Origin: Pontibacter mangrovi
GTDB lineage: Bacteria; Bacteroidota; Bacteroidia; Cytophagales; Hymenobacteraceae
Length of the DNA: 64,000 bases
Direction: 5' to 3'
Assembly (NCBI RefSeq): GCF_006385705.1
Contig: NZ_VFRQ01000004.1
Coordinates: 186,001-250,000 of the forward strand
Part shown: piece after piece, positions 30,778-40,116 of the stretch
Numbering within the stretch: the stretch's first letter is position 1
How the letters are laid out: every line of letters begins with the position of its first letter
Position numbers and translations under genes: made by a program
The notes under the pieces: model-generated
What the model was told of the DNA's origin: nothing
The model's database searches: none
The model's input: the letters and a program-made list of their open reading frames with translations, nothing else

Positions 30778-33336
30778 ATGATAAACACGCTAAAGCGTTT
30801 TGCCGCTTTGTGGCTGGTGTTACTGAGTATGCAAGCTGCCGTGGCGCAGCAGCAACTGCAGTCACCGGCGCAGTTCCTGGGCTATGAGCTGGGCCAGCAG
30901 TTCACCACCCAAAACCGCATCCTGGACTATGTTAACTACCTGGCCGCGCAGGCACCCAACCGCATTAAGGTAGAGGAGTATGGCCGCACCTACGAGAACC
31001 GCCCGCTGGTGCTGGCGTACGTGGCCTCCGATGAAAACCTGCAGCGGCTGGAGCAGATCCGGGAGAACAACCTGCGCCAGGCCAGCCTGCAGAGCGGAAG
31101 TATACAAGGCGACCAGCCTGCTGTTGCCTGGCTCAGCTACAACGTGCACGGCAACGAGGCGGTTAGCTCGGAGGCGGTACTGCAGGTGCTGTATGATTTG
31201 GTGAACCCGGAGAATGCGCAGAGCCGGGAGTGGCTGCAAAACACAGTCGTTATACTTGATCCGATGGTAAACCCCGATGGACGCGAGCGCTACGTGCAGT
31301 GGTATCAGCAGGCCTCCAACCGCGGCGGCAATGCCTCCCCTTTTGCCTGGGAGCACTACGAGCCGTGGCCGGGCGGCAGGCCCAACCACTACTATTTCGA
31401 CCTGAACCGCGACTGGGCCTGGCAGACGCAGGTGGAATCTCAGCAGAGGTTGAAAGTATACAACAGCTGGCTGCCGCAGGTGCACGCCGATTTTCATGAG
31501 ATGGGGCCGGAGTCGCCTTACTACTTCTCGCCGGCGGCCAAGCCTTTCCACGAAAGTATAACCCCGTGGCAGCGCCAGTTCCAGAACACCATCGGCGAGT
31601 ATAACCGCCAATACTTCGACAAGAACAACTGGCTATACTTTACCCGCGAGAGCTTCGATCTATTTTACCCGAGCTACGGCGATACCTGGCCCACCTACAA
31701 CGGCGCGATCGGCATGACCTATGAGCAGGGCGGATCGGGCCGCGCCGGCCTGGCCTATAAGAAATCAGACGGAGATACGCTGACCCTGACTGACCGCATT
31801 GCGCACCACGTGGCGGCGAGCGAGGCCACCATCAAGGCCACCTCTGAAAAGGCAGATCAGCTGAAGCAGGAGTTTCAAAAGTACTACAGCAACAGCCTCC
31901 GAAACCCGGGCGGGGAGTACAAATCCTTCGTGATCAAGAGCAGCGCCAACACAGCCGGCAACCTGAAGATGCTGACCGACTACCTGCAGCAGCAGGGGAT
32001 ACAGTATGGCTATGCCGGCGAAAAAGGCGCTGTGAGGGGCTATAACTACCTCAACGGCAAAACAGAGCGTGTGGAACTGGCGCCGGAAGACGTGGTGATC
32101 AGCATGTATCAGCCCAAGTCGGTGCTGGTGAAGGTGCTGTTCGAGCCAAAGTCTGCGCTGGAGGATTCTTTGACCTACGACATCACCTCCTGGGCGTTGC
32201 CTTATGCGTACGGCGTGCAGGCGTACGCGGTGAAGGGCAAGGTGGATATGACGAACACGGCACCTGCCGCGCCTGCCGCAGCCGCTATCAACATCGACAA
32301 GCCTTATGCTTACCTGGCCCGCTGGAGCAGTGTGCAGGACCTGAAGTTCGCTACGCAGCTGATGCAGCAGAACGTGAAGCTGCGCATGGCTGAGCGGCCA
32401 TTCGAAATGGATGGGCAGCAATATGAGGCTGGCACCCTGATTATTACTCGCACCGGAAACGAGCGCCTGGGCGATACGTTTGATGCCAAAGTGCGTGAGT
32501 TGGCGCAGCAGCATGGCGTGCAGCTGGCCGCCACCAATACCGGGTTCGTAAGCACCGGCGCCGACTTTGGCTCGGGTAACGTGCGCTACCTGGAAACGCC
32601 GAAAGTGGCCCTGCTCTCTGGCGAGGGTGTTTCTCCCTACGGGTTTGGTGAAGTATGGAATTTCTTTGAGCAGCAGCTACACTATCCGGTCACGGTGCTC
32701 AACACCTCTTACTTCAGCCAGGTGCCGCTGCACGAGTTTGATGTGCTGATTCTGCCGACCGGCTCGTATGAGAAGGTGCTGGATGAAAAAACACTCGATC
32801 GGGTGCAGGCCTGGGTCCGCGCCGGCGGTAAGCTGATTGCGATGGAAAGCGCCGCCAATTACCTGGCGGATAAAAAAGGGTTTGAGCTGAAGAAAAAAGA
32901 GGAGGAGGCCGAAGCCAAAGGAGGAAATAACGGCAAAACAAAGGAAAACCCTTACCAAAACCTGCGGTCTTACGCTGCCCGCGAGCGGGAGGCGCTGGAA
33001 AGCGAAGTGCAAGGCAGCATTTTCAGGGTAGACCTCGACAAAACGCACCCACTGGCGTTTGGCTACGGCGACAGCTATTTTGCTCTCATCCGCTCTGCCG
33101 ATGCCTACCAGTTTATGGAGGACGGCTGGAATGTGGGCGTACTGAAGAAAGATAACTATGCCACAGGCTATGTAGGTGCCGAAGCCAGAGAGCAGCTGCA
33201 GGATGCACTCATACTTGGGGTGCAGGATTTAGGTCGCGGAGAGGTTATATACCTGGCCGACAACCCGCTGTTCCGCGGTTTCTGGCAAGGCGGCAAGCTC
33301 CTGTTCGGGAACGCCGTGTTCGTGGTAGGGCAGTAG
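30778..33336 (+). CDS. Secreted M14-family zinc carboxypeptidase-like protein
   Basis: 852 residues with a signal peptide (about 1-23, ending AVAQ). The peptidase domain follows: zinc ligands in NVHGNEAVSSE (HxxE) and the third His in LPQVHADFHEMG, plus MVNPDGRERY, the substrate-binding segment. The rest is a long C-terminal region including a Rossmann-like part (VLILPTGSYEKVLDEKTLDRVQAWVRAGGKLIAMES) resembling a glutamine amidotransferase-like fold. There is no T9SS domain. It probably trims peptides in the periplasm or outside. Single gene with terminator. Confidence 0.9.
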   Translation: MINTLKRFAALWLVLLSMQAAVAQQQLQSPAQFLGYELGQQFTTQNRILDYVNYLAAQAPNRIKVEEYGRTYENRPLVLAYVASDENLQRLEQIRENNLRQASLQSGSIQGDQPAVAWLSYNVHGNEAVSSEAVLQVLYDLVNPENAQSREWLQNTVVILDPMVNPDGRERYVQWYQQASNRGGNASPFAWEHYEPWPGGRPNHYYFDLNRDWAWQTQVESQQRLKVYNSWLPQVHADFHEMGPESPYYFSPAAKPFHESITPWQRQFQNTIGEYNRQYFDKNNWLYFTRESFDLFYPSYGDTWPTYNGAIGMTYEQGGSGRAGLAYKKSDGDTLTLTDRIAHHVAASEATIKATSEKADQLKQEFQKYYSNSLRNPGGEYKSFVIKSSANTAGNLKMLTDYLQQQGIQYGYAGEKGAVRGYNYLNGKTERVELAPEDVVISMYQPKSVLVKVLFEPKSALEDSLTYDITSWALPYAYGVQAYAVKGKVDMTNTAPAAPAAAAINIDKPYAYLARWSSVQDLKFATQLMQQNVKLRMAERPFEMDGQQYEAGTLIITRTGNERLGDTFDAKVRELAQQHGVQLAATNTGFVSTGADFGSGNVRYLETPKVALLSGEGVSPYGFGEVWNFFEQQLHYPVTVLNTSYFSQVPLHEFDVLILPTGSYEKVLDEKTLDRVQAWVRAGGKLIAMESAANYLADKKGFELKKKEEEAEAKGGNNGKTKENPYQNLRSYAAREREALESEVQGSIFRVDLDKTHPLAFGYGDSYFALIRSADAYQFMEDGWNVGVLKKDNYATGYVGAEAREQLQDALILGVQDLGRGEVIYLADNPLFRGFWQGGKLLFGNAVFVVGQ

Positions 33337-33355
33337 CGAAGTGTAAAGGTATAAT

Positions 33356-33395
33356 GAAAGTCCCCTGTTCCAGTGTCGGAGCAGGGGACTTTTTG
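33356..33395 (+). terminator. Terminator of the M14 peptidase gene
   Basis: AAAGTCCCCTG.TC and GAGCAGGGGACTTTTT form a strong stem with T-run. Confidence 0.88.
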
Positions 33396-33439
33396 TATGG
33401 AGCAGGATTTACAGGATGGGAATGTTTGCAGCACCGGGT

Positions 33440-33477
33440 CCCTTAGACAAGTCCGGGATCCAAGATTTGTCTAAGGG
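33440..33477. repeat. 11-bp inverted repeat
   Basis: CCCTTAGACAA (33440-33450) and TTGTCTAAGGG (33467-33477) with a 16-base loop. It lies at the start of the repeat-rich spacer 33396-33858. Confidence 0.7.
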
Positions 33478-33499
33478 GAATTATCAGTCAGCAGAAGTG

Positions 33500-33700
33500 A
33501 AACCCACCCCTAGCCCCTCCGAGGAGGGGAATTCACCCTACCCCCAAGGGAAGGCCTCGGCCTTGAGGGCACCAAAGCCGGAGCTGAAACCATAGCCTTT
33601 GTAAGACTGAGGGTTAGCAATGGCTAGAAAGGATAGCTTGTATCAGATTACTGGTAGCCGCGGCTATGCAAGTATAAAGGCACAAGCGGATGCTTGCGCC
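33500..33700 (+). repeat. Composite intergenic repeat, copy B, with GC hairpin and REP palindrome
   Basis: It contains CCCCTCC-ga-GGAGGGG (33514-33529), then the composite body (GGCCTTGAGGGC, CCAAAGCC, GTAAGACTGAGGGTTAGC, GGATAGCTTGTATC) and ends in a REP palindrome (33679-33700, one base different from the others). It matches 3391-3545 in reverse and 52100-52215 in the same direction. The spacer 33396-33858 has no gene. Confidence 0.8.
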
Positions 33701-33858
33701 AGGGCCTGGAAAAGTTCATGAAAGCATGAGCAGTATAGAAACGTAAAACACCATCGACGCTGGCAATATACATAACCAACAATACAAATTGCCAGCTATA
33801 ACTATATAGTATAAATGCGTAACTTGCACAGCATCTATCCTTAACAGATGCCAAACAC

Positions 33859-34392
33859 ATGCAAACGCAACGGATCATTACACCGCCAGCACCAGACGAG
33901 TATAACGGCTACATGGCCAACTATATACAACAGGCTCAGGCCGAAGACCTGATTGAAGGGCTGACGGCGAGCTATGTATTTATCACCGGGTTGGTGCAGG
34001 GGCTCCCGGAGGAGCAGCTGCTTTACCGCTATGAGCCAGGCAAGTGGACGATCAAAGAGCTGCTGGTGCACATGATGGACGCCGAGCGCATTTTTGCTTA
34101 TCGCGCCCTGCGCTATGCCCGCCACGATAAAACGGAGCTGCCTGGCTTCGACGAGAACCATTTTGCAGAGCACTCTAAAGCAAACGCACGCGATATCAAC
34201 TCCATTTTAGCGGAGTATACATCGGTGCGCACGGCAACCATAGAGCTTTTTAAAACCTTTGATGAGGAGACGCTGCAGCAGAGAGGCACAGCTAACGGAA
34301 TTGAGGCAAGCGTGCGGGCACTGGGGTATGTAACGCTCGGGCATGAGGTGCATCACCAGAAAATAATACGCGAGCGCTACCTGAAGGCATAG
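33859..34392 (+). CDS. DinB-family protein
   Basis: 177 residues forming a four-helix DinB/YfiT-type bundle: YRYEPGKWTIKELLVHMMDAERIFAYRALR carries the first metal His, and GHEVHHQKIIRERYL the last two, so the three-His metal site is complete. Members are thiol-dependent transferases (bacillithiol or mycothiol S-transferases in Gram-positives); in Bacteroidota the thiol is unclear. No signal peptide. Its ATG is preceded by an out-of-frame ATG at 33848. Single gene. Confidence 0.9.
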   Translation: MQTQRIITPPAPDEYNGYMANYIQQAQAEDLIEGLTASYVFITGLVQGLPEEQLLYRYEPGKWTIKELLVHMMDAERIFAYRALRYARHDKTELPGFDENHFAEHSKANARDINSILAEYTSVRTATIELFKTFDEETLQQRGTANGIEASVRALGYVTLGHEVHHQKIIRERYLKA

Positions 34393-34465
34393 CAGTGGCA
34401 CGGCCGTATGTATACTTTTGCCTATCTTTAAAGCTGCACCCTTAAAAAACAGCTAAAGTATACGT

Positions 34466-35914
34466 ATGGCTTTAACTCCAACCCGCCGCAACGTCGGTAT
34501 GGTAGTGGCACCGCTGCTGGCTCTGCTGGTATGGTTCATCACCCCCACGCTAGACTATCAGGCCCGCCTGGTGGCAGCTATCATGTCGTTTTGCCTGGTG
34601 TTTTGGATGACGGAGGTGATTCCGCTCTCCATGACTGCTTTTCTGGGGGTGCTGCTGGCCATCCTGCTGGGTATCGCCGAGGTAGACACAGCCTTCCGGA
34701 ACCTGGGCCACCCGATTATCCTGCTCTTTATCGGCAGCTTTCTGCTGGCCCGCTCCATGACGCGCCACGGGCTCGACAAGCGCATCGCGCTCTTCATACT
34801 TTCTCGCTCCTTTTTCCAGCAGAGCCTGTTCCGGCTTTTCCTGGGCTTTTCGGCTATATCCTTTCTGCTTTCGATGTGGGTGAGCAACTCGGTGACGGTG
34901 GCCATGCTGCTGCCGTTGGTGCTGGGGGTAACGCAGCTGGTTTGCCAGCATGAGAAGGAAAGAAGCACAGCCGTCTACTTTTTGGTGGGCATCGCCTACA
35001 GCGCCTCCATCGGAGGGATCAGCACCATCATCGGCTCCCCGCCAAACCTGATCGGGGTAAATTACCTGGAGCAGGAGGGAGTGCGGATCGATTTTCTGCA
35101 GTGGATGTACCTGGCCATGCCGGTCTCGCTGAGTATGTATGGTTTTCTTCTGCTGTACATGCGCCACTTTTTGGGCAAGAGCCGCTACAACAGGCAGGTT
35201 GTAAAGGCGTACGTAGCCGAGCATCAGCGCCAGGGGAAGAAGCTGCGCATGGGGGAGCAGGTGACAATGGGCGTATTTATACTGGCAGTTATACTTTGGC
35301 TGGCGCCCGGCGTTTTTAACCTGTTAGGCATGCAGGAGGCCTACGATTTTATGAGCACCTACTTTGCCGAGAGCACCGTGGCCGTGCTGGCCGCGCTGCT
35401 GCTGTTCCTGATTCCGCCGGGGCAGGAGAATGGAGGCAAAGGCACCCTAACCACAGAAGACCTCGTGAAGATAGACTGGGACACAATCCTGCTTTTCGGG
35501 GGAGGCATGGCGCTGGGGCAACTGGTGGTCAGTTCCGGGTTGGCAGATATTATCGGTAAGAGCATTACCACGGCCATAGACCCTAACCAGCAGCTGTTGT
35601 TGGTGCTGGTGCTCGTGTTTCTGGTGGTGATGCTGACGGAGGTTAGCTCCAACACCGCTATTGCCATTACGTTCGTGCCGATTATTATTGGGGTGTTGCA
35701 TGGGCTGCAGCTGCCCCTGCTGTACCCTGTGCTGGGAGTAGTGATTGCCTGTAGTATGGCCTTTATGCTTCCGGTAGCCACGCCGCCGAATGCCATTGTG
35801 TATGGCAGCAAAGAGGTGCCTATCAGCCAGATGATACGCGCAGGGGCAATTCTGAACGTAGTGGCCACTATCCTGATTACAGCCTGGATGGCCCTGTACA
35901 TGATGGGGCAGTAG
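34466..35914 (+). CDS. SLC13/DASS-family sodium:dicarboxylate (or sulfate) symporter
   Basis: 482 residues with about 11-12 membrane helices. The family marks are VIPLSMTAFLGVLLA, the first Ser-Asn-Thr-type motif in SIGGISTIIGSPPNL, and the second in TEVSSNTAIAITFVP, followed by MLPVATPPNAIVYG. These form the two sodium and carboxylate sites in the VcINDY structure. It should import succinate, malate or a similar anion with sodium; the exact anion is not decidable. Its ATG overlaps a TATACGTATGG stretch 73 bp after the DinB gene. Confidence 0.93.
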   Translation: MALTPTRRNVGMVVAPLLALLVWFITPTLDYQARLVAAIMSFCLVFWMTEVIPLSMTAFLGVLLAILLGIAEVDTAFRNLGHPIILLFIGSFLLARSMTRHGLDKRIALFILSRSFFQQSLFRLFLGFSAISFLLSMWVSNSVTVAMLLPLVLGVTQLVCQHEKERSTAVYFLVGIAYSASIGGISTIIGSPPNLIGVNYLEQEGVRIDFLQWMYLAMPVSLSMYGFLLLYMRHFLGKSRYNRQVVKAYVAEHQRQGKKLRMGEQVTMGVFILAVILWLAPGVFNLLGMQEAYDFMSTYFAESTVAVLAALLLFLIPPGQENGGKGTLTTEDLVKIDWDTILLFGGGMALGQLVVSSGLADIIGKSITTAIDPNQQLLLVLVLVFLVVMLTEVSSNTAIAITFVPIIIGVLHGLQLPLLYPVLGVVIACSMAFMLPVATPPNAIVYGSKEVPISQMIRAGAILNVVATILITAWMALYMMGQ

Positions 35915-35998
35915 CGTAAAAGGCATCATCAGCTGACGATACCTGAATTTTCTATAGTATTAACTAAGACAGGCTGAGCGCAGCCAACATTTGAGCAC

Positions 35999-36181
35999 AT
36001 GCAAAACCGCAGAACCTACCGCATCGTCATGACCATTGCCTGCTTTGTGTTTGCAGGTATGAACGCTTACCGAATTTTAAAGGGAGATTATGCCGCTATA
36101 GATGTATTTCTGCTGGTGGTTTTCCTGGTCTTCGGTATCATGTACCTTTTTATACTTTTCAGGAAAGACCGTCCGGAGTAG
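35999..36181 (+). CDS. Small membrane protein with two helices
   Basis: 60 residues: RRTYRIVMTIACFVFAGMNA forms helix 1 and FLLVVFLVFGIMYLFILF helix 2, with charged residues at both ends (positive-inside fits both termini cytoplasmic). A terminator follows 20 bp after the stop. Its codons look like those of the neighbours. I do not recognise a family. Confidence 0.65.
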   Translation: MQNRRTYRIVMTIACFVFAGMNAYRILKGDYAAIDVFLLVVFLVFGIMYLFILFRKDRPE

Positions 36182-36202
36182 GAGGGGAGGTATGAAAAGA
36201 AA

Positions 36203-36252
36203 AAACCTGAAAGTCAACATTGTTCCTTCTAAACAATAAGACTTTCAGGTTC
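36203..36252 (+). terminator. Terminator after the small membrane protein
   Basis: AACCTGAAAGTC and GACTTTCAGGTT pair, with an inner ATTGTT/AACAAT stem; T-rich sequence follows. The 60-residue frame at 36220-36402 lies over it and is not a gene. Confidence 0.7.
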
Positions 36253-36473
36253 TCAACTTTTAGCCAAAGGTATCTATATTTACGCGAGTGGCTATCGGAA
36301 GGTTATGATTTGTCAAATTTTTTTTTATTTTTTTGCGAAGCACTACCATCTATTCTCCAGACACAAGAGAAGGACATCAATCTGAATAAAATTTTTATAT
36401 AATTATTCCTTGATTTGTATGTGTTAAACCTAAGGACTTTAGCAGCAAAACCTGTTATAGTAGGCGAGCGAGA

Positions 36474-37526
36474 TTATAGTCCCTTTTTGTTGCCGCTGCC
36501 TAGCAGCAGCGAGATAGGGCGCATTTCATCATGCTTGTCGGCAATGAGCTTTAGGATGGCTAGGAAAGGTATAAACAGGATCATGCCGGAAGCGCCCCAA
36601 AGTATACCGCCCGCCACAATGGCCAGCAGCGTGAAGAGCATGTTTACCTGCAGCCGCGCACTTACCGCCCACGGGAATATCAGGTTAGCCTCCAGGTACT
36701 GCACTACCGAAAACACCGTCACCACCCCCAGCGGGTACCACACCGAGTCGTAAGTGATCCAGGCGACGGCCATGGGCAGGATGGCCCCAATCGTGATGCC
36801 CACATAAGGTATAAACGTAAGCACAGAGGCTGCCACGCCAAAGAAAACGGCATGCGGCACACCCAGCGCCAGCAGCCCCACGCTGTTCAGGATGCCCACA
36901 ATCACATACACGATAACCATGCCTTTGATAAAGTTATAGTAGGTGGTGATAGTTTCGTGCAGGATCTGCTTGATCTTGCCGTGCTCGCGCCTCGGAAAGA
37001 AGGAAGCCAGTGCCCGGGCCAGCGCCTCGCGGTTGTAAAGTATAAGCGCCACGTAAATAGGGATGAGTACCAGCAGCACTAGCGATACCGCCGAAGTATA
37101 CACCACGCCCTGCACCATGTTAAAGGCTTTGGAGGCCGCTTCGGAGGTGATGTTCTCCAGCCACTGCACCTGCCTGGTTGTCGCAATGCCCAGTTGCCGC
37201 TCGGCATAAACGCTGATGTCGTGGAGGGCGCTGCTGATCTTTACCTGTAGCTGCGGCCACTCCTCTCCGAACTGCAGCAGCTGCGTTACCAGCAGGAAGG
37301 CGAGTCCGCCAACCAGCACCAGCACCAGCAGCAGGCAGAGCGCGATGGCTGCCCAGCGCGGCAGCCCTTTCAGCTCCAGCCAGTGGCATACCGGGTAGAG
37401 CACAAAGCTAAGGAGCAGCGCAAAGCTGAGCGGAATAAACAAGGTGCTCCCGAAGTACAGGATCACCGATATCAGCACGATATACTGCAGCCACCTAAGC
37501 CAGTTTACCTCTGCGCTATTGTTCAT
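36474..37526 (-). CDS. AI-2E-family permease-like protein
   Basis: 350 residues with the arrangement of the family (PF01594): two N-terminal helices pairs (YIVLISVILYFGSTLFIPLS; AIALCLLLVLVLVGGLAFLL), a soluble helical stretch, then YNFIKGMVIVYVIVGILNSVGLLALGVPHA, FIPYVGITIGAILPM and a final LLAIVAGGILWGASGMILFIP. The name comes from E. coli TqsA, an autoinducer-2 exporter; others are sodium/proton antiporters. The true substrate here is unknown. It ends 72 bp after the AT-rich tract of 36300-36420. Confidence 0.9.
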   Translation of the reverse strand: MNNSAEVNWLRWLQYIVLISVILYFGSTLFIPLSFALLLSFVLYPVCHWLELKGLPRWAAIALCLLLVLVLVGGLAFLLVTQLLQFGEEWPQLQVKISSALHDISVYAERQLGIATTRQVQWLENITSEAASKAFNMVQGVVYTSAVSLVLLVLIPIYVALILYNREALARALASFFPRREHGKIKQILHETITTYYNFIKGMVIVYVIVGILNSVGLLALGVPHAVFFGVAASVLTFIPYVGITIGAILPMAVAWITYDSVWYPLGVVTVFSVVQYLEANLIFPWAVSARLQVNMLFTLLAIVAGGILWGASGMILFIPFLAILKLIADKHDEMRPISLLLGSGNKKGL

Positions 37527-37534
37527 AGAAATGC

Positions 37535-37542
37535 TATATTTG
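37535..37542 (+). promoter_or_regulatory. -7 promoter box of the M28 peptidase gene
   Basis: TATATTTG fits TAnnTTTG; the ATG is 73 bases downstream. No -33 TTTG at the right distance. Confidence 0.45.
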
Positions 37543-37615
37543 TTCTGGCAGTACGATAGCTGCTGCCAACGCTAAGATTCTCAAATATTTTCTCAAAAAC
37601 CATAGACGCTACCCT

Positions 37616-38911
37616 ATGAATCTGAAATTAACCGCCCTGCTACTAGCCTGCGGGTTGGGCCCGGCAGCATTTGCCCAGGATGTGAGCACCATCACGCAAG
37701 ACGAAGTGACGCGCATCGTCTCCACCCTCAGCCACGACAGCATGCAGGGCCGTGCTTCTTTTACGCCCGGCATTGACGAGGCAGCCGACTTCATTCAGAA
37801 TGAATTTAAGCAAATTGGCTTAAAACCCCTGCCCGGCGAGGATGATTTTCTGCAGACCTTCGACATGTACCGCATTTCTCCGGAGGAAAAAGAGGCAAAG
37901 TTCAGGCGCAGTAAAATCTCGGAGGAGCACATTTTCGCCATCACAGACAAGGAGGAGCTGGAGTGGAACCAGAAAGACAAGGTAAAAACAGTGCGTATCG
38001 GGGAGAACGATAATTTCAGGGAGGCGCTGCAGGGGCTGGATAATAAGGAGGATGTGCTGGTGCTGGTGCACCCGAAGCACCAGCAGATGTTTGAGCGCTA
38101 CCAGCACTACCTGGAGCGCGGCAACGTGAAGCAACAATTGGGCGGAGAAGGCAGCAAGGTATTTATACTTACCGATGAGCAAACGCCTAAAAAGTATAAG
38201 ATCGAGATAGAGAACAAGGTAGAGAAGCTGCAGCTAACCAATGTGGCCGGCATGATAGAGGGCAAGCGCAAAGATGAGTTTGTGGTGTTCTCGGGTCACT
38301 ACGACCACATCGGCATACAGGAGGCTGTAGACGGCGACAGCATTGCCAACGGCGCCGACGACGACGCAGCCGGTACCACCGCCATGATGCTGCTGGCCGA
38401 TTACTACAAGCAACAGCCGCAGCCGGAGCGCACCTTGCTGTTTGTGGCTTTTACGGCAGAAGAGATCGGGGGCTTTGGCTCCAGGTACTTTTCCGAGCAG
38501 CTGAACCCAGACCAGATCGTGGCCATGTTCAACATCGAGATGGTGGGCAAGCCGTCTAAGTTCGGGCCGAACAGCGCCTATCTTACCGGCTTTGAGCGCT
38601 CCGACCTGGGGCAGCTGATGCAGAAAAGGCTGGAAGGCACCACCTACAGCATCCACCCCGACCCTTACCCGGAGCAGAACCTCTTCTACCGCTCCGACAA
38701 CGCCACGCTGGCCCGCCTCGGCGTTCCGGCACACACCATCTCCTCGGTGCAGATAGACCAAGACAAAACCTACCACACCGTAAACGACGAGCTGGAGCAG
38801 CTAAACATGGAGCATCTGACCAACATGATCCGGGCAATAGCTTTAGCTTCAGAAGGTGTGGTGAACGGAGAGGATACACCGACGCGGGTGGATAAGTCGC
38901 AGGTGAGGTAG
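37616..38911 (+). CDS. Secreted M28-family aminopeptidase
   Basis: 431 residues with a signal peptide (1-20, ending AFAQ). The zinc ligands of the M28 family are visible: His in SGHYDHIG, bridging Asp in NGADDDAAGTTAM, Glu pair in FTAEEIGGFGS, Asp/Glu in MFNIEMVGKP (Glu in place of the more usual Asp) and the final His in PAHTISS. The first 200 residues are a PA-like accessory region. It removes N-terminal residues from peptides in the periplasm or outside. Single gene. Confidence 0.93.
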   Translation: MNLKLTALLLACGLGPAAFAQDVSTITQDEVTRIVSTLSHDSMQGRASFTPGIDEAADFIQNEFKQIGLKPLPGEDDFLQTFDMYRISPEEKEAKFRRSKISEEHIFAITDKEELEWNQKDKVKTVRIGENDNFREALQGLDNKEDVLVLVHPKHQQMFERYQHYLERGNVKQQLGGEGSKVFILTDEQTPKKYKIEIENKVEKLQLTNVAGMIEGKRKDEFVVFSGHYDHIGIQEAVDGDSIANGADDDAAGTTAMMLLADYYKQQPQPERTLLFVAFTAEEIGGFGSRYFSEQLNPDQIVAMFNIEMVGKPSKFGPNSAYLTGFERSDLGQLMQKRLEGTTYSIHPDPYPEQNLFYRSDNATLARLGVPAHTISSVQIDQDKTYHTVNDELEQLNMEHLTNMIRAIALASEGVVNGEDTPTRVDKSQVR

Positions 38912-38957
38912 AGGAAAGCTGGCAAAAGGTTGTGAAGGAAGAACAATATATAATAGT

Positions 38958-39971
38958 ATGAAGACTTTTATTTCATTAAGCTTACTCTTATGCTTAGCAT
39001 TTAGCACAGTGGCTCAGACAAATTACTTTAAGCCTAAAAAGCTTAAAGCAAAGTCTACTTACACTCATATAGAAACCAAAACTGAGTTTCCTGTTATAAT
39101 TGATAAGTACAAACGAACAAGTGTTTACTCTTTCAATAAAGAGGAAATAAACATTGGGGCTACATATGAAATAAAGAACAATTATGATAAGACAACCTTC
39201 ACAGTCTATGTTTATCCGGCTGATGATAAGAGTGAGGGGCGTTTGCGTAGTGAATATTTAAGTTCTTTACAATCAATAGCTAATGCTTCGTATCGCGGCG
39301 TAGGGGCTAGCCAGCACCCTGTTAGGTATATGGATGATGAATATAAAATCAATGGTTATACTGCTGATATCGCCAGTAAGTTTGGTAGAAGCAGCTCAAG
39401 GCTAACTGTGTATGAATGCGGAAGCTGGTTCTTGAAAATCAGGCTCTCCTCTGAAAGCTTAGATTCTATAGCATTTGAAAACTTAGAGAAAAAGATTGTT
39501 GATGTATTTTCGCCTGCAAAGCTCGTAAAACAGAACCCTTTATCAGGTAAATTCAAAATTCATTTAGCAAAAGGTGCCTTTCGTGACTCTACTATGCTTC
39601 ATACAGTGCTTGGCAGCTCATACAAAAAGTTTGAGTGGATGTCAGAGAATATTGATTCAGTTGAATTAATGGCCTCTATACCTGACTTATACTTGGAGTA
39701 TAACTCTATTCCCTTAAAGGAAATGGTAAAGCTATGGCAAGAAAGTCCGTTTAAAAGCTCCACTGCTACTGATAAATACCTAGCGGAGTTGAAGATGGTA
39801 ATTGACAGTGGCTTTCTAAATGAGATGATTGTAGATCAGTATCATGCAGTGGTTATCTTACCTGAAGGCTTGGAGTTAGACCTTAAAGCCTATAGAAGTT
39901 GGCTTTTACAAAATCCCATTAGCATAGACATTAATGAAAAGTTTTATGTACTGAGCAGCAGTGAAGAGTAA
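38958..39971 (+). CDS. Exported hypothetical protein, AT-rich
   Basis: 337 residues with a signal peptide (about 1-19, ending STVAQ). No known domain: it has a lysine- and tyrosine-rich mature part and no T9SS or lipobox. The codons are strikingly A/T-ending (AAA, GAA, ATA, TTA) compared with all neighbours, which points to recent acquisition. It lies 46 bp after the M28 gene on the same strand and may be carried by that transcript. The REP palindrome pair follows it. Confidence 0.7.
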   Translation: MKTFISLSLLLCLAFSTVAQTNYFKPKKLKAKSTYTHIETKTEFPVIIDKYKRTSVYSFNKEEINIGATYEIKNNYDKTTFTVYVYPADDKSEGRLRSEYLSSLQSIANASYRGVGASQHPVRYMDDEYKINGYTADIASKFGRSSSRLTVYECGSWFLKIRLSSESLDSIAFENLEKKIVDVFSPAKLVKQNPLSGKFKIHLAKGAFRDSTMLHTVLGSSYKKFEWMSENIDSVELMASIPDLYLEYNSIPLKEMVKLWQESPFKSSTATDKYLAELKMVIDSGFLNEMIVDQYHAVVILPEGLELDLKAYRSWLLQNPISIDINEKFYVLSSSEE

Positions 39972-40006
39972 ACATATGTATTAAGAGGCAGAACTAGCTT
40001 CTCTCT

Positions 40007-40071
40007 GGCGCAAGCGTCCGCTTGTGCCCAACCTGCAAAGGCAGAAAGCAGCACAAGCAGACGCTTGCGCT
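40007..40071. repeat. REP-like palindromes, copies 3 and 4, head to head
   Basis: Copy 3 (40007-40028) has GGCGCAAGCG-TC-CGCTTGTGCC; copy 4 (40050-40071) is inverted with GCACAAGC and GCTTGCGC and one base change. The two are 21 bp apart and can pair with each other into a long stem-loop. They lie 36 bp after one gene and 46 bp before the next. Confidence 0.85.
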
Positions 40072-40116
40072 AGTAATAAATGTAGATGAGCTGCAGCTCA
40101 AAACTCACACAACAGC

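Noticed and set aside
36220-36402. 60-codon plus-strand frame
   Set aside because: It begins inside the terminator of the small membrane protein and continues into an AT-rich low-complexity tract.
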